From CAZEHS01 sp964649745 (GTDB lineage: Bacteria; Bacillota; Clostridia; Peptostreptococcales; Acidaminobacteraceae), in assembly GCA_964649745.1 (NCBI GenBank), contig CAZYQI010000007.1:54085-118084 (forward strand): a stretch of 64,000 nucleotides of DNA. The letters are read 5' to 3'. The notes under the pieces are model-generated. The model worked only from the letters and a program-made list of their open reading frames with translations, did not search any database and was not told where the DNA came from. The stretch's first letter is position 1. Every line of letters begins with the position of its first letter. The translations under genes were made by a program, and so were the position numbers. Shown piece after piece: positions 26,465 to 36,221 of the stretch.

Positions 26465-27091
26465 TTATGCTCCCAATCTAAAAGTCCGATCCGCAAAGGC
26501 ATCGGCATCCTCCATCCTGTGGGTCACGATGATGGTGGTGAGATTTCGGCTTTTGAGAATTTCACGAAGCTCTGACCGCATTTCACGCACCAGGGCCTCG
26601 TCCAGGTTGCTGAACGGCTCATCCATCAGCAGAATTTTAGGATTGGAAGCCAGTGTTCGGGCAACGGCAACCCGTTGCTGTTGCCCGCCACTAAGCTCAT
26701 GTGGATATCTGTTTTCCAGTCCCTCCAGACGGGTAAGCTGGAGCAGCTCTTGAAGTGAGGCGGAATCCTGATTTTTCGCAGCAAAGCGAATGTTTTGCAA
26801 CACCGTCATAAACGGAAACAAGGAGTAGTCCTGAAACACAAAACCCAATTGTCTTTTTTCCACCGGAACAAATTCATCGTCACTTTGAAAAACAGTATCT
26901 CCCACCTGTATGCGTCCTTCAGCACGGGATTCCAGACCGGAAATAATACGAAGCAGTGTGCTTTTTCCACAGCCGCTGTTACCCACCACTGCCATAATTT
27001 CTCCGGGAGCCATCTCCAGATTGAGGCTGTCGAGGACTGCCGGTCCGGATTCAATGTATTTGAAACGAAGGTTATGAATGCTCAGGTTCAT
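26465..27091 (-). CDS. Ferric iron ABC transporter ATP-binding protein
   Basis: ATPase subunit of 208 residues with Walker A GNSGCGKST near 37, the Q-loop, signature LSGGQQQRVAV near 133 and Walker B ILLMDEP. It lacks the C-terminal TOBE regulatory domain found in FbpC or PotA, so it is the short form. It starts four bases before the permease stop region in the same operon, with GGAGAAT before the ATG. Binding protein, permease and ATPase together form a complete Fur-controlled importer. Confidence 0.92.
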   Translation of the reverse strand: MNLSIHNLRFKYIESGPAVLDSLNLEMAPGEIMAVVGNSGCGKSTLLRIISGLESRAEGRIQVGDTVFQSDDEFVPVEKRQLGFVFQDYSLFPFMTVLQNIRFAAKNQDSASLQELLQLTRLEGLENRYPHELSGGQQQRVAVARTLASNPKILLMDEPFSNLDEALVREMRSELREILKSRNLTTIIVTHRMEDADAFADRTFRLGA

Positions 27092-27094
27092 GGA

Positions 27095-28726
27095 TCATTC
27101 TCCTTTTTTTCTGTGAGTGACAATTTCCAGTAAAATCACGGCCAGCAGGCTGATGCAGACAATAGCTAGGGAGGGGATGGATGCTTCGTGAATCCGTTCA
27201 TCTCCTGCGTAGACATAGACCAGTGTCGCGAGGCTGTCATAATTGAAGGGCCTGAGCAATAATGTCAGCGGCAGCTCCTTCAGTACATCGATAAAAACAA
27301 GGATGAAACCAGCCACCAGGGACCGCTGGAGCATCGGGAGTTCAACCCTTATCAAGGTCTGCCCAGGGGAATAGCCTAAAATACCGGAAGCTTCCCTGAA
27401 GCGATTGCCGATCTTGATGAAGCCGGCCTGCACAGCGCTGTATCCAATGGCCATGTATCGGACAATGTAAGCAAAGAGCAGCATAACCAGGCCAGAGCTG
27501 AGAATCAGTTTTTTAGTGTCCGGATTGAAGGCCTGATAAACCGGGTACAGCAACCCATCCAGGCTGACGAACAGGATCAGGGTGCCCACCGCGATAATCG
27601 ACCCGGGAATGGAATAACCCACCTGGGTCATACGAATGACCACCTGGGAGAGGCGTATCCCCAAAAAGCGTGTGCGATGTCCAATCATAACGCTCAAGGC
27701 CAGAATAATCAGAGCTGCCAGGGTGCTCATCGTTGCCGTACTGCCAAAAACACTGAGAATTCTGGCGGCATCAACCTTTTCCCAGGCTAGTACAGACCAA
27801 AATATCATCTGTCCCACTGGAATAGCAAAGGCTATTCCGAACACGGCGGTTAAAAATACGGTGACCAGGGCTGCGCTAAAACCCCGGAGCTTCATCGGCC
27901 TTAATTCTCCCGATTTCCCCGAGCCAATGGAATATCCTTTTTTGCCCCTTAGCCACTCTTCGATGCTTTGGATTATCAGGATTACCACCAAAAGCCCCAG
28001 TGATAAGCGGCCTGCCAAACCAAGATCCCGCATGCCAAACCAGGCGTTAAAGATGAGGGTGCTGACCGTTTGCAGGCCGTAGTACTTAACGACTCCAAAG
28101 TCGCTGACGGTTTCCATCAACACCAGAACCATTGCCCCCATCAAAGGAACCCGGATCAAAGGAAGGATTACCTTCAGCAGAATCCTTCGGCTGTCATACC
28201 CGAGCACACGGGCATTTTCAATAAATTGAGACGAATGCTGTTTCAAGAAGGATCTTACAATGATAAAAACATACGGATAAAGTGTGATGACAAAAATAAA
28301 CACTGTTCCCGGCAACGACATAATATCCAGCCAGTTCTGCGGGATATGAAGCCCCCAGCTCCTTGCTGTGGCTTGTACACTCCCCGTATAACTGAGCATT
28401 CCGGCATACACATAGGCGGCGATGTACGGGGGTATGGCAATTGGCAGCACCAACAGCCATTCAAAGGTTTTTCTAAAAGGAAAATCAAAGCAACTGACCA
28501 GCCATGCCCCCAGGACACCCAGCACTCCGGCACCCAATACAGAAAGGAGGGCCAGCCATAACGTGGTTATGACGGCCTCCCCAAGCAGGAATTTCAAGAG
28601 GTGCTCCCAGTTGTCTGTTTCCAGACCCCAGGTTCGAAGCGCCAGCAAGAGTACCGGAGACAACAGGATGACGACCACCAAGCCTGTAAGGTAATCCGAT
28701 AGGGGGATAGATTTTCGCCGACGCAT
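27095..28726 (-). CDS. Ferric iron ABC transporter permease (FbpB type)
   Basis: A long permease of 543 residues with about twelve membrane helices. It has two permease modules, each carrying the coupling-loop motif (EAxxxG type), visible as ENARVLGYDSRRIL in the first half and REASGILGYSPGQTL in the second. This duplicated form is typical of FbpB/FutB iron permeases. ATG 28726 is preferred over TTG 28729, since GGAGG is then seven bases away. It lies between the binding protein and ATPase genes. Confidence 0.93.
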   Translation of the reverse strand: MRRRKSIPLSDYLTGLVVVILLSPVLLLALRTWGLETDNWEHLLKFLLGEAVITTLWLALLSVLGAGVLGVLGAWLVSCFDFPFRKTFEWLLVLPIAIPPYIAAYVYAGMLSYTGSVQATARSWGLHIPQNWLDIMSLPGTVFIFVITLYPYVFIIVRSFLKQHSSQFIENARVLGYDSRRILLKVILPLIRVPLMGAMVLVLMETVSDFGVVKYYGLQTVSTLIFNAWFGMRDLGLAGRLSLGLLVVILIIQSIEEWLRGKKGYSIGSGKSGELRPMKLRGFSAALVTVFLTAVFGIAFAIPVGQMIFWSVLAWEKVDAARILSVFGSTATMSTLAALIILALSVMIGHRTRFLGIRLSQVVIRMTQVGYSIPGSIIAVGTLILFVSLDGLLYPVYQAFNPDTKKLILSSGLVMLLFAYIVRYMAIGYSAVQAGFIKIGNRFREASGILGYSPGQTLIRVELPMLQRSLVAGFILVFIDVLKELPLTLLLRPFNYDSLATLVYVYAGDERIHEASIPSLAIVCISLLAVILLEIVTHRKKGE

Positions 28727-28749
28727 CAAAACACCTCCATCACATAGGG

Positions 28750-29811
28750 CTATTTCCAGCCAACCTCACCTAAAAGCCGTACCGCATCCATGTTGAATTT
28801 TCCCAGCATGTTCAGGGGAATCTCCTGCTCTTTAAACGTTCCCCACGATTTGAGAAGTTCTGATGGTTCCACCTTGGGATTGATGGGATATTCGTAATTT
28901 GCCTCAGCATATAACTTCTGTGCTTCTTCGCCGGACAGGTATTCCATCAGCTTAATGGCTGATTCAGTATTTTTAGATACTTTTGTAAGACCAACGCCAG
29001 AGACATTCACATGAGTCCCTGCGCCGTTTTGGTCCGGAAAGAACACTCCCAGTTCTTCAGCCACTTTCTTTTCCTCAGGGTCCGAGGAATTCAGCATCTG
29101 TCCCAAATAGTACGTATTCATCATGGCAATATCGCCCAAACCTGCTGCGACGGCCTTCGCCTGATCCCTGTCTCCGCCCTCCGGGTCCCTGGCCATGTTC
29201 TTCACGATTCCAGCAGCCCATGCCTTTGCAGAAGCCTCTCCGTTCAGCTCAATGAAAGAGGCCACCAGAGATTGGTTGTAAACATTCTCAGAGGAGCGCA
29301 CAAGTATTTTCTTCTCCCAGCGAGGATCCGTTAAGGAATCATAGGTTGAAAGATCTTCGGGCTTTACTCGCTCCTTGGAGTAAACAAGAACCCGAGCCCG
29401 CTTTGTGATTCCAAACCATTGCCCATCCGCGTCCCGGAACTTATCAGGTATATTGGCGCCCAACGTCTCGCTGGAGACAGGTTGAAGCAGTTCTGACGTT
29501 TTCGCCTGATGTAGCCGGCCTGCATCTGCAACCACAAGAAGATCAGCTTCTGAGTCAGCCCCTTCCGCTTTTAACCGCTCAATCAGTTCATCTGATTTGC
29601 CCTTTACAACATTAACCTTAATCCCTGTTTGATCAGTGAATTTTTGGTAAATAGCGTCATCGGATTCATAATGGCGATCCGTGTAGAGGTTTACAGCCTT
29701 AGGTGAAACCGGAACCGCTGCCGATTCGCCTGCAGGGGCCGTGGCGCAGCCTGCCAATGCCAGAATCGCTGACACTGCTATAATAGATACGTTTAGTCTG
29801 TTTCTTTTCAT
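28750..29811 (-). CDS. Ferric iron-binding lipoprotein of an ABC importer
   Basis: Extracellular solute-binding protein of 353 residues with a lipoprotein signal peptide (LALAGC lipobox, Cys about 22). The mature part matches the FbpA/FutA group: VNLYTDRHYESDD at the start, LIERLKAEG in the first lobe, and the tyrosine pair of NTYYLGQML near residue 226 that typically binds ferric iron. A gene for each of the three transporter parts follows in order. Two Fur-box-like sites precede it. Confidence 0.92.
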   Translation of the reverse strand: MKRNRLNVSIIAVSAILALAGCATAPAGESAAVPVSPKAVNLYTDRHYESDDAIYQKFTDQTGIKVNVVKGKSDELIERLKAEGADSEADLLVVADAGRLHQAKTSELLQPVSSETLGANIPDKFRDADGQWFGITKRARVLVYSKERVKPEDLSTYDSLTDPRWEKKILVRSSENVYNQSLVASFIELNGEASAKAWAAGIVKNMARDPEGGDRDQAKAVAAGLGDIAMMNTYYLGQMLNSSDPEEKKVAEELGVFFPDQNGAGTHVNVSGVGLTKVSKNTESAIKLMEYLSGEEAQKLYAEANYEYPINPKVEPSELLKSWGTFKEQEIPLNMLGKFNMDAVRLLGEVGWK

Positions 29812-29824
29812 ATTCTCCTCCGGT

Positions 29825-29843
29825 GATAATGATTATCGATATC
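29825..29843 (-). promoter_or_regulatory. Fur box
   Basis: GATAATGATTATCGATATC matches 17 of 19 positions of the consensus GATAATGATTATCATTATC and lies 14 bases upstream of the iron-binding protein start. Iron repression is therefore expected. Confidence 0.85.
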
Positions 29844-29891
29844 ACATACTTGTTCAGCATAACGGGTGGCCATAGGTTTGTCAACTGTTAT

Positions 29892-29906
29892 TGATAAACA
29901 TTATCA
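29892..29906 (-). promoter_or_regulatory. Second Fur-like site
   Basis: TGATAAACATTATCA is an inverted repeat of the Fur type, about 50 bases upstream of the first box, in the gap before the divergent aspartate decarboxylase gene. Confidence 0.55.
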
Positions 29907-30065
29907 CATTAGTCAAACGTGCAAAACTCTTAATAATAGTAAACAATTACTTGATTCACGCACGTCCTGTGTGTGCAATAATGAAAAACAATCATGTAAT
30001 ATAAACAAAGGAGAATGATATTATTGGAAGAACAGTTCGATTGAAAACAGAGCGGAGGAATCATT

Positions 30066-31700
30066 ATGGTTGAGAAAAGCGTACGGCGAGAAGAAATTGA
30101 AAATGTCTATGGGAAAATAAGTCCCTTTGAACTGAAGGATAAGCTGATCAGTTATGCAAAGGAAACAAAGGAAAGCGGCATTCATTCCTTGTTGGATGCA
30201 GGCAGGGGCAATCCAAACTGGACAGCGGCGGCTCCCCGTGAAGCCTTTTTCATGTTCGGGCTGTTTGCTGTTGAGGAAGCTCGCAGAGTATGGAACGACA
30301 ATGACCTTTCCGGCATGCCTCAGAAGGAAGGGATCTATGGACGCTTCCGTAAATTTATAAAAAATAACGCCCAGGCAGCTGGGGTACGGGTTCTTTCTGA
30401 GATGATCGAGCATGGCATCACGGAAAAGGAATTCGATCCAGATCACTGGGTTTATGAGCTGGTGGACGGCATCGTCGGAGACAATTATCCCTATCCGGAC
30501 CGCATGCTCCGCCATGTGGAGAAGGTGGTTCAGGACTATCTGGTGAAGGAGCTGGGGTATCTTTCCTCTGAGAAAACCCCCATGAAGATCTATGCGGTGG
30601 AGGGCGCCACGGCGGCCATGTGCTATATCTTCGACTCCCTGATCGCCAACAATATCTTTGAAAAAGGCGCAAAGATAGCTCTGATGACCCCGATCTTCAC
30701 CCCGTACCTTGAGATTCCCCATCTTCCCCGTTATGGCTTCGAGGTGGTGGAGATAAAGGCGAGAGAAACGGATGAAAATGGCGCCAATACGTGGCAGTTC
30801 CCGGACAGTGAGATTGACAAGCTGAGGGACCCGGAAATAAAGGCCCTGTTCATTGTGAATCCCAGCAACCCTCCCTCCATTGCCATGCGCAAGGAAACCA
30901 TGCAGTACATTGCCGAGGTGGTGAAATCGGACAATCCGGACCTGATGATCATTTCGGACGATGTTTACGGCACCTTTGTAGACGGCTTCCAGTCCCTGAT
31001 GCACATTCTTCCCTATAACACCATCGGTGTGTACTCCTATTCCAAATTCTATGGTGTTACCGGCTGGCGCCTGGGGACCATTGCCCTTCACGAGGAGAAT
31101 GTCTTCGAAAAATTGTTGGGAAATCTTGATGAAGACAAGAAGGATCGTGCCCGCAGACGTTACTCGGCGCTGTCGGTGAAACCGGAAGAGATACGGTTCA
31201 TCGACCGTATGGTGGCCGACAGCCGACAGGTGGCGCTTAATCACACAGCAGGTCTTTCCACGCCACAGCAGGTAATGATGGCGTTTTTGTCCCTGTATGC
31301 CATGCTGCCCGAAGGCGAGGTATACAAGGAACAGACCAAAGCCATTTGCAGAAGGCGTCAGCGACTGCTTTTCAACGGCTTGGGGATACCGGCGCCCAAT
31401 AATCCTCAGGATGCCGCCTATTACACCCAGTTCGACCTGCTCCAATGGGCCCGGGCCAACTATGAGCCTGAGTTCGCCGATTATCTGCAAACGACCTATA
31501 AGCCGGTGGATGTTCTGCTGAGACTGGCAGAGGAATCTGCCATTGTCCTTCTCAGCGGCGGCGGCTTCCATGGACCGGAGTGGTCCATACGGGTGTCCCT
31601 GGCGAATTTGCGCGACGAATCCTACTCCAGAATTGGCCAGGATCTGAGGGGGATTCTCGAACGGTATGTTTCAGAATGGAAAAGCAACTGCCGATCGTAA
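30066..31700 (+). CDS. aspD: Aspartate 4-decarboxylase (bifunctional with aspartate aminotransferase)
   Basis: PLP enzyme of 544 residues that converts aspartate to alanine and CO2; with an antiporter it can also drive energy gain. The long N-terminal region (SLLDAGRGNPNW near 46-57) is typical of AspD/AsdA and distinguishes it from ordinary aminotransferases. The PLP lysine is in YSYSKFYGVTGWRLG near residue 328, and the substrate-carboxylate arginine region is in WSIRVSLANL near the C-terminus. GGAGGAATCATT precedes the ATG. It stands alone with no partner antiporter in the window. It is divergent from the iron transporter, so Fur might also touch its promoter. Confidence 0.94.
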   Translation: MVEKSVRREEIENVYGKISPFELKDKLISYAKETKESGIHSLLDAGRGNPNWTAAAPREAFFMFGLFAVEEARRVWNDNDLSGMPQKEGIYGRFRKFIKNNAQAAGVRVLSEMIEHGITEKEFDPDHWVYELVDGIVGDNYPYPDRMLRHVEKVVQDYLVKELGYLSSEKTPMKIYAVEGATAAMCYIFDSLIANNIFEKGAKIALMTPIFTPYLEIPHLPRYGFEVVEIKARETDENGANTWQFPDSEIDKLRDPEIKALFIVNPSNPPSIAMRKETMQYIAEVVKSDNPDLMIISDDVYGTFVDGFQSLMHILPYNTIGVYSYSKFYGVTGWRLGTIALHEENVFEKLLGNLDEDKKDRARRRYSALSVKPEEIRFIDRMVADSRQVALNHTAGLSTPQQVMMAFLSLYAMLPEGEVYKEQTKAICRRRQRLLFNGLGIPAPNNPQDAAYYTQFDLLQWARANYEPEFADYLQTTYKPVDVLLRLAEESAIVLLSGGGFHGPEWSIRVSLANLRDESYSRIGQDLRGILERYVSEWKSNCRS

Positions 31701-31774
31701 CATTATGTCTTAGAGAGGGGATTTTTCCATGAAGGCATGGTAAAATGGTAGCATGATAACTGGAGGTTGGGCGG

Positions 31775-32449
31775 ATGAGTGAAATATCCGTGGCTCTTGA
31801 GTGGGTCATGCATTTTGATGAACATTTACGGTTTGTTTCAGATCATTACGGCTCCGTGGTCTACGTGATGCTGTTCCTGATCATCTTTTGTGAAACAGGG
31901 CTGGTGGTCACTCCGTTTTTGCCGGGGGACTCCCTTCTTTTTGCCTGCGGAACCCTGGCGGCCAGTGGTATTATGGACGTACAAACCCTGGGAGTTGTCA
32001 TTTTTCTGGCTGCTGTTTTGGGGAATGCGGTCAATTATCAGATTGGCTTTCTGTTGGGGCCCCAGCTTATAAAAAGAAGCAGAAACACGTTTATACGTGA
32101 CGAACATATTGTAAGCGCCCGGAGGTTTATCGCAAAACATGGTGCTCAGGCGGTGATCCTTTCACGGTTTATGCCTGTCATCAGAACCTTTGTGCCCTTT
32201 GTTGCCGGCGCGGGCCGAATGGAGGCCAAAAATTTCTTTATCAGCAACATTGTCGGTGGATTCCTGTGGACACTGCTGCTGGTGGGCGGGGGCTATTTCT
32301 TCGGCAACCTGAGCATCGTACAGGACAATTATCAGCTGGTGATGGTGTCCATCGTTATAATCTCGCTGCTGCCCCTTGTTTTCTCCATAGTCAGGAACCG
32401 GATGCGGCAAACATCGGCTAAACCGGAGAACGGTTATGATGGGGAATAG
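31775..32449 (+). CDS. DedA family membrane protein
   Basis: A 224-residue inner membrane protein of the DedA/SNARE-associated family, implicated in lipid carrier flipping and envelope homeostasis. Typical segments are ETGLVVTPFLPGDSLLF near 38-54, GNAVNYQIG near 86 and the conserved FARFMPVIRTFVPFVAG-like stretch (here SRFMPVIRTF) near 129-145. About five hydrophobic helices are visible. GGAGG precedes ATG 31775, and a terminator follows. Confidence 0.93.
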   Translation: MSEISVALEWVMHFDEHLRFVSDHYGSVVYVMLFLIIFCETGLVVTPFLPGDSLLFACGTLAASGIMDVQTLGVVIFLAAVLGNAVNYQIGFLLGPQLIKRSRNTFIRDEHIVSARRFIAKHGAQAVILSRFMPVIRTFVPFVAGAGRMEAKNFFISNIVGGFLWTLLLVGGGYFFGNLSIVQDNYQLVMVSIVIISLLPLVFSIVRNRMRQTSAKPENGYDGE

Positions 32450-32517
32450 AGTTCCAACCCTAAAGAGGTATCGGATTGTCAGTTGTCCTCATAAAGAAAG
32501 GCTGGTCCTTCAAAAAA

Positions 32518-32556
32518 GGAAGCCCAGGGTTCACGTAAGTGAACGCTGGGCTTCTT
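32518..32556 (+). terminator. Rho-independent terminator after the DedA gene
   Basis: AAGCCCAG and GTTCAC pair with GTGAAC and CTGGGCTT around GTAA, followed by CTTATAT. Confidence 0.75.
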
Positions 32557-32656
32557 ATATTGGAGAAAAAAGGGGGGGCGTGTTTGGTGGGGATAGTCTT
32601 AGTTTACCGTTATAATGTGAATCCCATATGTCTAAATTATGAAGAATTTATGAATC

Positions 32657-33577
32657 CTACGGAAGAGTGGTTCCGCGGAGCTCCGGTTGGTCAGGAAAGG
32701 TCTCTGAATGAGCCTCCCCACGGTAATGCAGATAAGTGAGGAATTTTTTAACCGCCAGAGACGCCGTCTTTGAGGATTTCATCACATAGCCGATCTGCCG
32801 TGTGGGATAGCCCTCCAGGGGGCGCTTAACAATGCGGTAAGGCGCTCGTTTCATAATAAGGCTGGGCAGTATGCTGACCCCCAGCCCGCTTTCCACCATG
32901 GACATAACGGCGTAGTCATCCCATGTGGTGAAACGTGACCAGGGGGTAAGGCCGCGGCTCTCGAACAACCCTGTGATTTCGGTCTTGGCACTGCGCTCCA
33001 GTAAAATGAACGGTTCTGCCGCCAGTGCAGCGATTGGGATGCAGCTCAACAGCGTCAGAGGGTGGTTCTCAGGCAACACGGCCAACAGGGGATCGTTATC
33101 CAGGGGCACGCTTTCAAGGCTGGGGTTCACCGGGAGGCTGAGAAAGCCGAAGTCGACACGGCCGATGGTGATCCAGTGTTCAATTTCGGTATAATCCCCC
33201 AGCAACAGCTCAAACTCTATATTGGGGTAATCCCCCTGAAACACCTTGATGATTCCAGGAAGCCAGTGGGTGGCCACACTGGAGAAAACACCGATGCGAA
33301 TCAGGCCGGAGTCCAGTCCGTGGAGGGCGTCAAGCTCTACCATCAGCTCCTTCTGTGTGGCACATATGGATTGAACATGGGGCAAAAGCTTCAGGCCATC
33401 CGAGCTGATACGCACCCCGGAGCGGTTTCGCTCGAGAAGCACAACCCCCCATTCGTCCTCCAGATCGCTGATCATATGGCTGATTCCCGACTGGGTATAA
33501 CCCAGCAATTTGGCGGCTTTTGTAAGGCTGCCGCATTCCACGGTGGTGGTGAAGGCTAAATACTTCTGAATATTCAT
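32657..33577 (-). CDS. LysR family transcriptional regulator
   Basis: A 306-residue regulator. The N-terminal winged helix-turn-helix is clear (SLTKAAKLLGYTQSGISHMI near 17-36). It is followed by the linker helix and an effector domain of the LysR type (GLIRIGVFSSVATHWLPGII near 90-109). GGAGG precedes ATG 33577. LysR proteins often control a divergent gene; here the region upstream (33578-33896) holds only a 16-codon reading frame before the dTDP-glucose dehydratase gene, so the target is not obvious. Confidence 0.94.
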   Translation of the reverse strand: MNIQKYLAFTTTVECGSLTKAAKLLGYTQSGISHMISDLEDEWGVVLLERNRSGVRISSDGLKLLPHVQSICATQKELMVELDALHGLDSGLIRIGVFSSVATHWLPGIIKVFQGDYPNIEFELLLGDYTEIEHWITIGRVDFGFLSLPVNPSLESVPLDNDPLLAVLPENHPLTLLSCIPIAALAAEPFILLERSAKTEITGLFESRGLTPWSRFTTWDDYAVMSMVESGLGVSILPSLIMKRAPYRIVKRPLEGYPTRQIGYVMKSSKTASLAVKKFLTYLHYRGEAHSETFPDQPELRGTTLP

Positions 33578-33694
33578 CCGAAACCTCCATTACAAAATTT
33601 CATGCAAATCATGAGAATTATGCGGTTTTATAATACTTGTATTCATATTATACTGAATATAGAAGGAATTCAACCGACTCTAAAGGAGAAATCC

Positions 33695-33745
33695 ATGGGC
33701 GGCCTAACCATACACCATTTCCGCTTTTTTTCCGAAGCGCCTTGA
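33695..33745 (+). CDS. Possible 16-residue leader peptide
   Basis: An ATG at 33695 with AAAGGAG eight bases upstream opens a frame of 16 codons ending at TGA 33743-33745. AT-rich promoter-like sequence precedes it in the gap 33578-33896, divergent to the LysR gene. It could be a leader peptide or the remnant of a lost gene. Nothing else was seen in this gap. Confidence 0.3.
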   Translation: MGGLTIHHFRFFSEAP

Positions 33746-33896
33746 AGGAGTTGCGGCACCGTAAAGACACTTATCCATGTCACGCGGGGCTGCAGCTTTG
33801 TTTTTTGACATAAACGGGTCAGCAATTGCAGGGGAATGGGGTTCTGAAGTACAATGGCAGGGTGAGGTAACATGGGGTAGTTTATTGGAGGATTGT

Positions 33897-34871
33897 ATGA
33901 CTATACTGGTCACCGGCGGCGCCGGGTTCATTGGGAGCCATTTTGTTAAGCATTTTATAAACACCCATCCAGAGGATCGGGTGATCACGCTGGATCTTCT
34001 TACCTATGCGGGAGCCCGGATCAATTTGAATGATATCCCTCCCGAGGCGAACCACGTCTTCGTACGGGGAGACATCCGCGACAGCGGGCTGGTGGACGCC
34101 ATTTTTGACCGATACCGGATCGATTCGGTTGTTAACTTTGCCGCAGAAAGCCACGTGGATCGCAGCATTATGGCCTCCGACATATTCATCTCCACCAATG
34201 TTATGGGTGTGCAGGTGCTGCTGGAGGCGGCCAAACGGCATTGGCGGGCTGATGAAGGGGAGGAAAGCCCCTGGCGCGGGGGAACAAAATTCCTGCAGAT
34301 TTCCACAGACGAGGTCTATGGGAGCCTGGAGGGGGATGGGGTGTTCACGGAGGCAGCGGCCCTGGCGCCCAATAACCCCTATGCAGCGTCAAAGGCGGCG
34401 GCGGATCTGCTGGTCCGCTCCTATGGAAAAACGTACGGACTTCCGGTGAATATCACCCGATCCAGCAACAACTACGGGCCCAATCAGCATTCAGAAAAGC
34501 TGATTCCGCAGATGATCCAGCGTGCGAGGAGGGAGGAGTCACTGCCGATATACGGAAACGGGCTGCAGATACGGGAATGGCTGTTTGTTGAAGATCATTG
34601 CAGGGCCTTGGAAAAGGTGCTTTTACAAGGGGCCTTGGACGAGGTTTACAACATCGGAAGCGGCAATGAACGAACCAATATGGAGATGGTGCGCTTCATC
34701 CTCGACTACATGGAAGCCCCGGAGGCGCTGATTGCCCATGTGGCCGACAGACCGGGGCATGATGTCCGCTATGCCCTTGATTCAGGGAAAGTAGAACGGG
34801 AGCTGGGATGGAAGGCCATAATTCCTCTGGAGGAAGGCTTGCGCCGAACCATTGCCTGGTATTGCCGATAA
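33897..34871 (+). CDS. rfbB: dTDP-glucose 4,6-dehydratase
   Basis: NAD-dependent short-chain dehydrogenase-type enzyme that makes dTDP-4-keto-6-deoxyglucose for deoxysugar synthesis. The cofactor loop TGGAGFIGSHF is at residues 5-15. The family has FAAESHVDRSI near 82, STDEVYGSL, and the catalytic YAASK tyrosine and lysine near 160. Arginines for nucleotide binding are in REWLFVEDHCRA. ATG 33897 follows TTGGAGG; an upstream in-frame extension to 33777 is not conserved sequence. No other dTDP-sugar gene is adjacent, but a sugar aminotransferase is encoded 4.3 kb away at 39173. Confidence 0.93.
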   Translation: MTILVTGGAGFIGSHFVKHFINTHPEDRVITLDLLTYAGARINLNDIPPEANHVFVRGDIRDSGLVDAIFDRYRIDSVVNFAAESHVDRSIMASDIFISTNVMGVQVLLEAAKRHWRADEGEESPWRGGTKFLQISTDEVYGSLEGDGVFTEAAALAPNNPYAASKAAADLLVRSYGKTYGLPVNITRSSNNYGPNQHSEKLIPQMIQRARREESLPIYGNGLQIREWLFVEDHCRALEKVLLQGALDEVYNIGSGNERTNMEMVRFILDYMEAPEALIAHVADRPGHDVRYALDSGKVERELGWKAIIPLEEGLRRTIAWYCR

Positions 34872-34912
34872 AAAGAAAGAACGACACCTGACCGGCGTCG
34901 TTCTTTCTTTTT
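34871..34912. terminator. Bidirectional terminator between convergent genes
   Basis: AAAGAAAGAACGAC pairs with GTCGTTCTTTCTTT around a CACCTGACCGGC loop. It serves rfbB on the plus strand and trxB on the minus strand. Confidence 0.85.
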
Positions 34913-34925
34913 ATATAGGGGGGAT

Positions 34926-36176
34926 TTAGTTGCACTCGGTGCAGATACCTTCCAGCTCCCGAATGATCCGGTCGGCCTCCAGATGGCCGATAAAACGCTC
35001 CCGCACCTTGCCGTTAACCGTGAGGATTACAGCGGGAAATTCCGAAACATTGAGGCGGTCTGCAATACCGCTGGATTTATAGATATCAACCCGGTTGACC
35101 GTTACCTTTTTCTCGAAGCGGGCTTCAATGCGCTCAAGTTCAATGAGGAAGTCTCTGCTTTCCGCATGGATGGCGTTGTAGATGAAGGTGAGGCCCGGCT
35201 TTTCTTTTTGCAGGATAACGTGGTTGAACACTTCGCTTTCGGCAATGTACTTTTCTGCCGCATAACCGGCAATGGCGCCGTCACCCACGGCGGTGGCCAC
35301 CTGCTTCAGCCATTTGTCCCGGCAGTCTCCGGCAGAGAATACGCCTTCAATATTGGTTTCCATCTTTTCGTTGGTGAGAATATAGCCGGCTCCGGTCATC
35401 TTAATCTGATCCTTAAACAGCTCCGTGTTGGGAATATAGCCGATGAACTCAAAGCAGTTGTCACAGGGGACGGCGATCTCCTCATCGGTTCGCAGATCCC
35501 GCAGGATAACCCGCTCCAGATGCTCCTCCCCCTCAAAGCCTTTGACGGTGGAGTTCCATACGAATTCCATCTTCGGATTCTTCAGGGCGGCTTCCTTGGC
35601 TATTTCGTTGCAGTCCATCTTTCCTTCGTTATGAAGAACGGATACCACAACCTTCTTGGCGAATTTGGTGAGGAACATGCCCTCCTCAATGGCGGCATCA
35701 CCGCTGCCGATGACCACCACCGTTTTGTCGGTGTTGGCGGCGGCATCACAGGTGGCGCAAAAGGAGATTCCCTTGTCAAAAAGGAATTTTTCTTCATTTT
35801 CCGCTTTGGTGATACGGGGTCTGCCGCCGGTGGCCAAAATGACCGTTTTTGCAGTGAAGATATTTCGGAAGGTTTCCACCTTTTTTTCCTCACCCTGAAG
35901 CTCCACGGATTTAACATCGGTCAGCTTGAAGGTAACCCCCATGTTCTTGGCCTGTTCCTTCATGAGGTTGGTGATGTCTTCCCCCTTGGGCTTATTGGGG
36001 AAGCCCGGGTAGTTTTCAATTTCATTGGTGTAGGTGGCCAGGCCGCCCACCAGTCCTTTTTCAAGCAGCAGTGTTTTAAGTCGCGCGCGGCCGGCGTAGA
36101 TAGCCGCGGTTAGACCGGCGGCACCGCCTCCGATAACAATTACATCATAATTCTCAACCGTTTTCTCTCGTGCCAT
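34926..36176 (-). CDS. trxB: Thioredoxin reductase-like flavoprotein with C-terminal thioredoxin-like domain
   Basis: FAD/NAD(P)H disulfide reductase of 416 residues. The FAD site IVIGGGAAGLTAAIYAG starts near residue 14, the redox pair CATC is in GISFCATCDAAAN near 137, and the NAD(P)H site VVVIGSGDAAIEEG follows. The last 90 residues form a thioredoxin-like fold (LTFIYNAIHAESRDFL to EFPAVILTVNGKVRERFIG) whose CxxC is replaced by non-cysteine residues, so it may bind a partner rather than carry electrons. ATG 36176 has GGGAGG at the right distance; ATG 36191 does not. It is the last gene of a sulfur operon. Confidence 0.92.
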   Translation of the reverse strand: MAREKTVENYDVIVIGGGAAGLTAAIYAGRARLKTLLLEKGLVGGLATYTNEIENYPGFPNKPKGEDITNLMKEQAKNMGVTFKLTDVKSVELQGEEKKVETFRNIFTAKTVILATGGRPRITKAENEEKFLFDKGISFCATCDAAANTDKTVVVIGSGDAAIEEGMFLTKFAKKVVVSVLHNEGKMDCNEIAKEAALKNPKMEFVWNSTVKGFEGEEHLERVILRDLRTDEEIAVPCDNCFEFIGYIPNTELFKDQIKMTGAGYILTNEKMETNIEGVFSAGDCRDKWLKQVATAVGDGAIAGYAAEKYIAESEVFNHVILQKEKPGLTFIYNAIHAESRDFLIELERIEARFEKKVTVNRVDIYKSSGIADRLNVSEFPAVILTVNGKVRERFIGHLEADRIIRELEGICTECN

Positions 36177-36221
36177 TACGGAACCTCCCATATTGGTTGC
36201 AATGCGCCAATCGCTGTCGGC

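Noticed and set aside
30021..31571. A 516-codon minus-strand frame opposite aspartate 4-decarboxylase
   Set aside because: It is antisense to a clear gene and without domain or ribosome site support.
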